From contig PMOS01000011.1 of NCBI GenBank assembly GCA_003161435.1, positions 1 through 64,000 on the forward strand: DNA of 64,000 nt, read 5' to 3'. Below, one piece after another: positions 8,809 to 14,783 of the stretch (position 1 is the stretch's first letter; the number at the start of each line of letters is the position of its first letter). The position numbers were made by a program, and so were the translations under genes. Under the pieces are notes generated by a model. It did not search any database and was not told the DNA's origin. It saw only the letters and a list, made by a program, of their open reading frames with translations. Origin of the DNA: Vulcanimicrobiota bacterium. Its GTDB lineage: Bacteria; Vulcanimicrobiota; Vulcanimicrobiia; Vulcanimicrobiales; Vulcanimicrobiaceae.

Positions 8809-10928
8809 GTGGAGAGTTGGCTCCAGAAGAACGTGTAGCGTTCGCTGGTTGCGTCGACGACTTGCTGGAAGGAGTTGCCGATGCCGTGGCCCTCGCCGCT
8901 CTTCTGCAGCAGCAAGATCGGAGAGGATGACGACGAGTCGGCTTGCAGCACGGCGATCATCTTGCGCGAGTTGTAGGGATCGACGCGCGGATCGTTCTCG
9001 CCGGTCGTCATCAGCACGGCGGGATAAGCGACGCCTTTGCGCACCTGGTGATACGGAGACTGCGCGAGCATCCACGGGAACTGCGCCGGATCGGTGACCG
9101 TGCCGAGCTCCGGCGTGTTGAACGCGCCGTTGGGCGTGAGCTCGAATCGCAAGAGGTCGTAGATCCCGACGCTGCTCGCGACCGCGCGGTACAGGGCGGG
9201 ATTCCGGGTGAGCGCGAGGCCCATCAGAAAACCGCCGGCGCTTCCGCCCGCAATCCCCAGGTGCTTGGCGTCGCCGTAGCCGTTCGCACCCAGCCAATGC
9301 GCGCACGCGGCGAGATCGTCGGCGCCGAGCACCTTGGTCGCGCCGCGCGCCGCTTGGTGCCAGTCCTCGCCGTACTCGCCGCCGCCGCGGATCATCGCTT
9401 GCGCGACCGCCCCGCCGCGTTCGAGCCACGCCAACGACGTCGCAGAGAAGCGTGGCCGGGTGATAGAGCCGTACGCGCCGTACGCGCTCAGGATCGTCGG
9501 GGTGCGTGCACCGTGCGCACCTGGTCCGCTGACGATCTCCAACGGGATCTGCACCTTGCCGTCGAGCGACGGTACGAGCACGCGTTGCACGCGCACGCGC
9601 GAGAATCCACCCGGCGCCATCTCGCCGATCCCGGTCGGGACGAGCGCGTTCTTGGCGATGTCGTAGTAGTACCAGCGCTGCGGCGCGACGTAGTTCTCGT
9701 AGCCGACGATCACGTGGCCGCCGGCCGGATCGGCGGCCAGCTCGTCGATCGTCGACACGTCCGGGATCGGCACCGTCGCACGGAACGTCCCGTCGGGCGC
9801 GAACACGCGCATCCCGGAATCGCCGCCGGCAATGTCGAGCGTGGCGAAGCCGCCGGGTATCGCGACGATGTCGTCGATCACCGGATCAGCGGCCGGAACC
9901 AGGAGCTTGCCGGTGTCGACCGTTTGTCCGGGCCCGATCCCGATCACCGCACCGCGCGGCGCGCGTCCCTTCGCCACCACCGCGAGCACGTTGCCGACGA
10001 ACGCCGCATCGGGGCTGCTGCTGCTCCCGATCCCCGCGGCCGGCGTCGCGAGTTGCGCGAACGCCGTCTCTTTGCCGCGGCGCACGTAGATCGACGCCGG
10101 CACGCCGTCGCCGTCGGTGACGATTGCCGCCAGCGCGCCGTCGCGCGCGCCAAGCAGATGATACTCCGCCTTGCGCGACAGACCACGTCCGAACACGTAG
10201 GTGTCGCTCGCCGGGTCGGCGCCGAGCAGGTGGTGAACGAGCACGATTCCGTCGCGCGCGTAGCTGCCGTCCGGATTGCGGGGCAGCGCGGTGTGGGTGA
10301 AGCCGTTGCCGTCGGCGTCCCAGGCGAGAGCGACCGGCGTCGTCCCGCCGCCGACGTGCGGCAACGTGTCGGCGAGCATCGAGCCCGACGCGACGTCGAC
10401 GACGTGCAACGTTTCCTCCTCGCTGCCGCCCTGCTGCGTGGTGAAGGCGACGTTTCGGCCGTCCGGCGCGAGAAAGAGCGATTCGATCGCCGGGGCGCTT
10501 CCCGTCGCCGAAGCCGTGGGATCGAACAGCACGCGCTCCGCACCGCCGGCGCCATCACGTGCGATCAGCACCGCTTGCGGAGCCGGCGGCGTCCGCCGCA
10601 GATAGACCCAATGGCGGCCGGCGACCTGCAGGGCCGTGCGCGTCGGCGAGCCCTCCGCGAGCGTCGCGACCCGCGCGCGGATCGCCGCATACGCCGGCCG
10701 GCCGTGGATGTAGCGCCGCGCCAGATCAGACTCCGCCGCGGCCCAGCCGCGCGTCTCGGCGGAAGCCGGATCCTCGAGCCAGCGGTACGGATCTTCGACT
10801 GTCGTTCCGAAGTAGGTGTCGGTGACCGGATGCACCGGCGCCGGAGGGTAGCTGAGCCGCTGCGGTGCAGACGCACCGAGCAACACCGACGCCGACAGCA
10901 AAGCGAGGAACCTACGAGGGATCGACAT
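8799..10928 (-). CDS. exported prolyl oligopeptidase family serine peptidase (S9A)
   Basis: A 709-residue protein with a signal peptide (MSIPRRFLALLSASVLLGASA) and the family opening YPPAPVHPVTDTYFGTTVEDPYRWLED. The middle is the seven-bladed propeller that gates substrate size. The C-terminal alpha/beta-hydrolase domain holds the triad: Ser in GIAGGSAGGFLMG, Asp in GENDPRVDPYNSRKM and His in SGEGHGIGNS. It cleaves after Pro in short peptides, here probably in the periplasm. The final codons (TCA CCC TGA) come from a REP-like repeat. Its ATG shares two bases with the ATG of the divergent HD-domain gene. Confidence 0.92.
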   Translation of the reverse strand: MSIPRRFLALLSASVLLGASAPQRLSYPPAPVHPVTDTYFGTTVEDPYRWLEDPASAETRGWAAAESDLARRYIHGRPAYAAIRARVATLAEGSPTRTALQVAGRHWVYLRRTPPAPQAVLIARDGAGGAERVLFDPTASATGSAPAIESLFLAPDGRNVAFTTQQGGSEEETLHVVDVASGSMLADTLPHVGGGTTPVALAWDADGNGFTHTALPRNPDGSYARDGIVLVHHLLGADPASDTYVFGRGLSRKAEYHLLGARDGALAAIVTDGDGVPASIYVRRGKETAFAQLATPAAGIGSSSSPDAAFVGNVLAVVAKGRAPRGAVIGIGPGQTVDTGKLLVPAADPVIDDIVAIPGGFATLDIAGGDSGMRVFAPDGTFRATVPIPDVSTIDELAADPAGGHVIVGYENYVAPQRWYYYDIAKNALVPTGIGEMAPGGFSRVRVQRVLVPSLDGKVQIPLEIVSGPGAHGARTPTILSAYGAYGSITRPRFSATSLAWLERGGAVAQAMIRGGGEYGEDWHQAARGATKVLGADDLAACAHWLGANGYGDAKHLGIAGGSAGGFLMGLALTRNPALYRAVASSVGIYDLLRFELTPNGAFNTPELGTVTDPAQFPWMLAQSPYHQVRKGVAYPAVLMTTGENDPRVDPYNSRKMIAVLQADSSSSSPILLLQKSGEGHGIGNSFQQVVDATSERYTFFWSQLSTSP

Positions 10929-12192
10929 GCGGCGTGACTACGACGTGCCGCGCGACAACCATGCGCCGCGGGCGAAGCGCATCTACGACCCGATCCATCG
11001 CTTCATCGAGCTGGACGCGGGAGAGGTCGCGTTGCTCTCGGCGCCGCCCGTGCAGCGCCTGCGGCGGTTGCGCCAACTCGGCTTGGCGTATCTGGCGTTT
11101 CCGTCGGCCGAGCACTCGCGGTTCTCGCACGCGCTGGGCGCGTTGGCCATCGGGACGCGCGCGTTCGATGCGCTGCGCGTGCACTCGCCCGAAGCGTTCG
11201 ACTCCGAGCGCGCGTTTCGCGAGAAGCGCACGCTGCTGCGGGCGAGCCTGCTGCTCCACGATCTCGGCCACGGTCCGTTCTCGCACGCCTGCGAGGCGGT
11301 GCTGGGCGTCCGTCACGAGCAGCGCACCCAAGCGATCCTCGCGCTGCCCGAATTGCGCGACGCGCTGGCGGCAATCGACGTGGACCCCGACGACGTCCTG
11401 CGTCTGGTCACCGGCTCGAGCGAGGCCGATCCGGTGCTGCGCGAGCTGGTAAGCGGCCCTAACCTGGACGCCGATCGCATGGACTATCTGTTGCGCGACG
11501 CCTATTTCACCGGCGTGGCCGGCGGGACGTACGACGGCGAACAGCTGATCGAATCGCTTCGCGTGCTCGACGTCGACGGGCGGCCGCAGCTCGGCGTCGA
11601 CGGGCGCGGCGTCGTCGCACTCGAGTCATTCGTGCTGGCGCGCTACATGATGTTCGCCACGGTGTACTTCCATCACACCACGCGCGCGTTCGAACGCGTG
11701 CTCAACGACGTGCTCGAGGTGCTGTGGCCGAACCCGCGCGCGCTCGACGACATCCGCGAGTTCCTCGACTGGGACGACTTCCGCGTCATCGACGCGATCC
11801 GGCCGCTCGAAGGTGAGGGCGTGCGCGCACTGCGCGAACGGCGCACCGTGTACGGGCTGGCGGCGGAGTTCAACGCCGAGCGCGATCTCCACGCGTACGA
11901 GCTGTGCGAGCGGGCGCTGCGCGACCGCTGGGGCGACGGCGTCTGGAGCGACTCGCAGGAGCAACTGCTGCACCGTCTGCCGCTCGGCACCGCCGGGAGC
12001 GCGCCGACGGTCCGCGTTCAGCTGGTCGGGCGCGTGGTCGATGCGCGAGCCGCGTCCGACTTGATCGCCAAGCTGACGGGCAAAGCGTACTGGCGCAAGC
12101 TGTTCGTCCGCACCGACGTCGCGTCGGTCGACGAGGCGCGCGCGATTTGCGCCGAGTTGATCGCCAGCGGCGGCCAACCGCGACTCTGGTAG
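10927..12192 (+). CDS. HD-domain phosphohydrolase (dGTPase/SAMHD1-like)
   Basis: A 421-residue metal-dependent phosphohydrolase. It opens with KRIYDPIHRFIELD and has the HD signature in order: the first His in SRFSHALG, His-Asp in LLLHDLGHGPFSH, and the late Asp in NLDADRMDYLLRDAYFTG. This arrangement is typical of the SAMHD1-like/YwfO branch, which hydrolyses nucleoside triphosphates or related phosphates; the substrate is not determined by sequence. The ATG overlaps the divergent peptidase ATG in a CATG. If that start is wrong, a GTG at 10945 would still retain the conserved opening. Confidence 0.88.
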   Translation: MRRDYDVPRDNHAPRAKRIYDPIHRFIELDAGEVALLSAPPVQRLRRLRQLGLAYLAFPSAEHSRFSHALGALAIGTRAFDALRVHSPEAFDSERAFREKRTLLRASLLLHDLGHGPFSHACEAVLGVRHEQRTQAILALPELRDALAAIDVDPDDVLRLVTGSSEADPVLRELVSGPNLDADRMDYLLRDAYFTGVAGGTYDGEQLIESLRVLDVDGRPQLGVDGRGVVALESFVLARYMMFATVYFHHTTRAFERVLNDVLEVLWPNPRALDDIREFLDWDDFRVIDAIRPLEGEGVRALRERRTVYGLAAEFNAERDLHAYELCERALRDRWGDGVWSDSQEQLLHRLPLGTAGSAPTVRVQLVGRVVDARAASDLIAKLTGKAYWRKLFVRTDVASVDEARAICAELIASGGQPRLW

Positions 12193-12196
12193 CCCG

Positions 12197-12433
12197 TCAG
12201 CTCAAACCACGCTCCGGGGTTCCGCGGGCGGCGCGATTTTGCGCGCACGTGTCATGACCGCAGTTACACGGCCCGTTCGGTGATGCCGTTTCGCGTTCGA
12301 CGTCGGCCGCTTCCACGGTATTGGCCGCGCACCACTCGCTGCACGTCCCTGCGCTGACCAGGTCGTTGCAGCCGCACAGCACGTTGAGGCACTGATGTCG
12401 CGGAGCGGGCGGCGGCTCGATCGAGGCACTCAT
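12197..12433 (-). CDS. bacterial metallothionein-like Cys-rich protein
   Basis: A 78-residue protein with eight Cys (15, 20, 22, 31, 35, 56, 58, 63) and two candidate His ligands (13, 60). The order CLNVLCGC, then TCSEWCAAN, then GPCNCGHDTC parallels SmtA/BmtA: a Cys-rich opening, a central C-S-x-x-C-A segment and a terminal GCGH-x-x-C-type cluster. These proteins bind Zn or Cd through Cys and His. The first cluster is spaced C-x4-C-x-C, not C-x-C-x2-C-x-C, and the linker is longer than in cyanobacterial SmtA, so this is a divergent member at best. The next gene on the strand is an exported methionine sulfoxide reductase. Confidence 0.6.
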   Translation of the reverse strand: MSASIEPPPAPRHQCLNVLCGCNDLVSAGTCSEWCAANTVEAADVERETASPNGPCNCGHDTCAQNRAARGTPERGLS

Positions 12434-12612
12434 GCCTCGCAGTGTACCCGCGCAACGCCGATCGAACGGTTGCGGACGCAGTCGCTGCAGCGGGCTTCGC
12501 GAGATACCCGCCTCGATTTGCCTTCAAACGCGCGCAATCCACGGCTTTTCTCCACACCGTCCACCGCTCGGAGCAGCCGAGCTCCCCGGCGGTCGGGCGT
12601 CAAACGCTACGG

Positions 12613-13242
12613 TCAGGCGTGCGACTTGAGCAGGGCGGGAAAACGCGACTGCAGAGCTTTGAGCTTGGGCATATCGTTGTAGACGATATATGGCTCGTCG
12701 GGATGCTGCACGAGGTAGTGCTGGTGATACGCCTCGGCGGGATAGAAGGCGACGAACGGGACGACCGTCGTGACGATCGGTGCGCTGTACGTGTGTGCGG
12801 TGGTCAGCTCGCGGATCGTCGCTTCGGCGACCTGCTTCTGCGCCTCGGTGGTGTAGAAGATCGACCCGCGGTACTGGGTGCCGTGGTCCGGACCCTGGTA
12901 GTTCAACTCGGTCGGATCGGTGGCAACGCTGAAGTACACTTGGAGCAGCTGGCGATATGAGATCTGCGAAGGGTCGTAGGTGATCTCGACCGACTCCGCG
13001 TGACCGGTCGTGCCGGTGCTCACGATGTCGTAGTGCGCGGTCGCCTTGGAGCCGCCCGAGAAGCCCGAGACGACATTGCTCACGCCCTTGAGCGACTCGA
13101 AGACGGCCTCCACCCCCCAGAAGCAGCCGCCGGCGAGGACGGCCGTCTCCTGCTTTGGCGCCGCCTGCGCCGGAGCGCTCAGCGCACCGGCGAGCAAGGC
13201 CAGCGCCACGGGAAGACCCTTCCACATACGATTCACGCTCAT
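12613..13242 (-). CDS. msrA: exported peptide-methionine (S)-S-oxide reductase
   Basis: A 209-residue MsrA that reduces methionine-S-sulfoxide in proteins. The catalytic motif AGGCFWGVEA holds the nucleophilic Cys. Further conserved segments are SGFSGG, YDIVSTGTTGHAESVEITYDP, GPDHGTQYRGSIFY and FYPAEAYHQHYL. The ATG at 13242 gives a clean signal peptide (WKGLPVALALLAGALSAPAQA), so the enzyme acts outside the cytoplasm. The ORF can be extended 14 codons upstream, but that would bury the signal peptide. I see no second resolving Cys in a C-terminal tail. Confidence 0.94.
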   Translation of the reverse strand: MSVNRMWKGLPVALALLAGALSAPAQAAPKQETAVLAGGCFWGVEAVFESLKGVSNVVSGFSGGSKATAHYDIVSTGTTGHAESVEITYDPSQISYRQLLQVYFSVATDPTELNYQGPDHGTQYRGSIFYTTEAQKQVAEATIRELTTAHTYSAPIVTTVVPFVAFYPAEAYHQHYLVQHPDEPYIVYNDMPKLKALQSRFPALLKSHA

Positions 13243-13402
13243 AACAACGGCGATCGTACCAGGACGGTTTCCGCCCCGCCGCAAGCCGCCTTACATCGCG
13301 AGCCTCGCTTGCTTGCTTTGATCAGCAGAGGCCCGGAGGCGTCTCCTCGGCGCTGCCGTCTATAGGACGCACCTTCCGAACACGCTCGCAAGGAAGAACG
13401 TC

Positions 13403-13495
13403 TTGCGGGCAATCCCCTTCCTCGTCGTTGCGTATCTGGCGGGCTTCTCGATTGGATGTGTTATCTCGAGAAACGGCCCACCAATAACGACTTGA
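13403..13495 (+). CDS. possible small membrane protein, 30 residues
   Basis: A TTG-initiated frame with AGGAAG six bases upstream. The translation is one hydrophobic helix (residues 4-21, AIPFLVVAYLAGFSIGCVI) followed by SRNGPPITT, a single-span topology. It is too short to be confirmed from one sequence. The frame stays open upstream, so this could also be the end of a decayed gene. Confidence 0.25.
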   Translation: MRAIPFLVVAYLAGFSIGCVISRNGPPITT

Positions 13496-13658
13496 ACTTA
13501 CCCAAGTGCGGGGCCGAGAACCTACAGCGCTCCATCGCGCTGTACTTCATGCACCGCGGGCGGACTAGAAAACTAACGCTGTGTCAGCGCAGGTGAGACG
13601 ACTAGAGCCGCACGGTGCCGAAGGTCTCGCCGTCAGCCATCGCTATTTCCCGTAGGGG

Positions 13659-13675
13659 CGTAGACGTGGTCTACG
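13659..13675. promoter_or_regulatory. perfect dyad, CGTAGAC-n3-GTCTACG
   Basis: Seven-base arms around GTG, about 120 bases upstream of the DUF4760-like gene. It is a plausible repressor site or small hairpin. Its arms share the GAC/GTC core with the next dyad. Confidence 0.35.
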
Positions 13676-13702
13676 CAAAGCGGCTCCTTGATGCGCGACG
13701 TT

Positions 13703-13721
13703 GACGAGACCAGGTCTCGTC
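13703..13721. promoter_or_regulatory. perfect dyad, GACGAGACC-A-GGTCTCGTC
   Basis: Nine-base arms around a single A. It begins inside a TTGACG (13701-13706) that could be a -35 box, so a protein bound here would sit in the promoter spacer. The -10 region downstream (around CATTAA) is weak. It lies 75 bases upstream of the DUF4760-like gene. Confidence 0.45.
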
Positions 13722-13795
13722 ACATTAAGTCCTCTGCGAGACACAATCATACGTAAAAAAGTCCAGTTACGACTACCAATCAGTTGAGGTTCGCT

Positions 13796-14392
13796 ATGTC
13801 TCTTGATCTCTGGAATACCGTCGGGACCTATGGCACGTTCTTCGTCATCGCGGCAACGGCACTCGCCGCCCTCGTGCAGTTACGCCACATGCGCAGCAGC
13901 AACCAGATCGCCGCACTGAGTGACCTTTCCAAAAGAGAAGGCACGCCGGAGTTTGCATCGGCGCTGCAATTTGTGTTCAACCGATTGCACGAAAAGATGG
14001 AGGATCCGGCATTTCGCTATCAAGTGGTACATGCGGCGGCACGTACTGAAGAGAACGCTGTGTTGATAGCCAAGATTATGGCGGTAGGCAGTTATTACGA
14101 GGAAATGGGGTTGCTCGTGAAGAGCGGCTTAATTGACCGCGAACTATTATTCGATATGCAAAGTCCGTCCATCGTAACTACGTGGGATGCACTCCGTGAG
14201 GTTACCGCGATTAGGCGCGAGCGCTACGCGCCCTCATACGAAAATTCCGAGTACTTGACCGTCCTTGCGCAGGACTGGCTTGCGAAGCACCCATCCGGCA
14301 CGTATCCGGCGAACGTTCGCCGGCTCGACGTGCCGAACGTTTGGCGTAGCGCCGACGAGCAGTATGCCGCAGCCTTGGCGACGGCCGTCTAG
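13796..14392 (+). CDS. DUF4760-like single-span membrane protein
   Basis: A 198-residue protein. The ATG at 13796 has GAGGT six bases upstream, so it is preferred over the TTG at 13784. Residues 8-28 form one N-terminal transmembrane helix (VGTYGTFFVIAATALAALVQL) followed by RHMRSSNQIAAL. The rest is a helical cytoplasmic domain. This layout and the late helices (YYEEMGLLVKSGLIDRELLFDM) fit DUF4760 proteins, of unknown function and often found in accessory regions. Codons are visibly less GC-biased than those of neighbours. With two dyads in front and an IS-type end behind, it looks acquired. Confidence 0.6.
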   Translation: MSLDLWNTVGTYGTFFVIAATALAALVQLRHMRSSNQIAALSDLSKREGTPEFASALQFVFNRLHEKMEDPAFRYQVVHAAARTEENAVLIAKIMAVGSYYEEMGLLVKSGLIDRELLFDMQSPSIVTTWDALREVTAIRRERYAPSYENSEYLTVLAQDWLAKHPSGTYPANVRRLDVPNVWRSADEQYAAALATAV

Positions 14393-14529
14393 GAAAACCG
14401 TCGGTAGCCATGAGATTGGCGCTTTGCCTTGGTCGGCCCGAGTCAGCCGCGAAATCCGACCCCTTTTGATCCTTCCCAGCACCGGCTTATCCTACTAGCT
14501 TACGACGATGACGGCGCGCCGCCGGACCA

Positions 14530-14583
14530 GGGCGGACATTTCAGCTTGGACGGGGGGCGGACATCTTGGCTTGGGGCCGACAG
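14530..14583. mobile_element. solitary IS21-type end (remnant)
   Basis: Two direct repeats, 14530-14549 and 14555-14574, read GGGCGGACATnTnnGCTTGG with 17 of 20 identical bases and a 25-base period. On the other strand the block begins TGTCGGCCCC. Repeated blocks inside an end starting TG...CA are typical of IS21-family ends, where the transposase binds. No istA or istB gene and no partner end were found in the window. Confidence 0.4.
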
Positions 14584-14597
14584 ACGACGTCGCGGAT

Positions 14598-14627
14598 TTG
14601 ACGGCGCCCGCCTGCTCGTGGTAAGAC
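14598..14627 (+). promoter_or_regulatory. candidate promoter of the aromatic leader transcript
   Basis: TTGACG at 14598-14603, then 18 bases, then TAAGAC preceded by TG (extended -10). Initiation would fall at about 14633-14636, on or just before the leader-peptide ATG. That would explain why no ribosome-binding site is seen for it. The -35 is good and the -10 is poor. Confidence 0.4.
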
Positions 14628-14635
14628 CGTCGGAC

Positions 14636-14713
14636 ATGACCGTCTCGGGTTGGTACTACGGCTATTTTTACGCCTCGTGCGATGCGCACCGGCGCGAATG
14701 GCCTTTGCCGTAA
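14636..14713 (+). CDS. aromatic-residue-rich leader peptide (attenuator)
   Basis: A 25-residue peptide whose residues 6-12 read WYYGYFY, six aromatic residues in seven, with another Trp at 22. It ends 26 bases before a strong terminator hairpin, which itself directly precedes a gene for prephenate dehydratase fused to DAHP synthase. A short ORF with clustered codons for the pathway end-products ahead of a terminator is the hallmark of transcription attenuation (trp, pheA). When charged tRNA-Tyr, -Phe or -Trp is scarce, a ribosome stalled on these codons would favour an antiterminator. The start may be leaderless. Confidence 0.7.
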   Translation: MTVSGWYYGYFYASCDAHRREWPLP

Positions 14714-14739
14714 CCGAGTCCGAACGGACCGAACTGCAG

Positions 14740-14773
14740 GAGCCCCTCGCCGGAGGGGCTCTTCTTCTTTCTC
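14740..14773 (+). terminator. attenuator terminator before the prephenate dehydratase/DAHP synthase gene
   Basis: Stem GAGCCCCTC (14740-14748), loop GCCG, stem GAGGGGCTC (14753-14761), all nine pairs perfect, then TTCTTCTTTCTC. It ends ten bases before the start codon of the fusion gene, so it can only act as a conditional terminator in the leader. Upstream bases (GTCCGAACGGAC) form another small hairpin that could compete. Confidence 0.75.
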
Positions 14774-14783
14774 GGAGAGCACG

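Larger units (their letters stand above)
13243..13795. other. AT-richer intergenic island
   Basis: About 550 bases without a large gene, clearly richer in A and T from about 13370 onward than the surrounding DNA. It holds a possible 30-residue membrane peptide gene (13403-13495) and two perfect dyads (13659-13675, 13703-13721). I see nothing else supported. Confidence 0.5.
14393..14635. other. intergenic region, probable insertion-sequence remnant
   Basis: No gene is supported. The right part holds a direct repeat that looks like one end of an IS21-type element (14530-14583), followed by a candidate promoter for the aromatic leader peptide (14598-14627). Confidence 0.45.

Noticed and set aside
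8943..10937. Long plus-strand frame opposite the prolyl oligopeptidase
   Set aside because: The minus-strand gene has signal peptide, propeller and full catalytic triad; the plus frame is its high-GC shadow.
14429..14635. Upstream extension of the leader peptide frame to a 94-residue protein
   Set aside because: The added part is translated from the IS-type repeat and has no ribosome-binding site or homology; only the last 25 codons make sense as a leader peptide.
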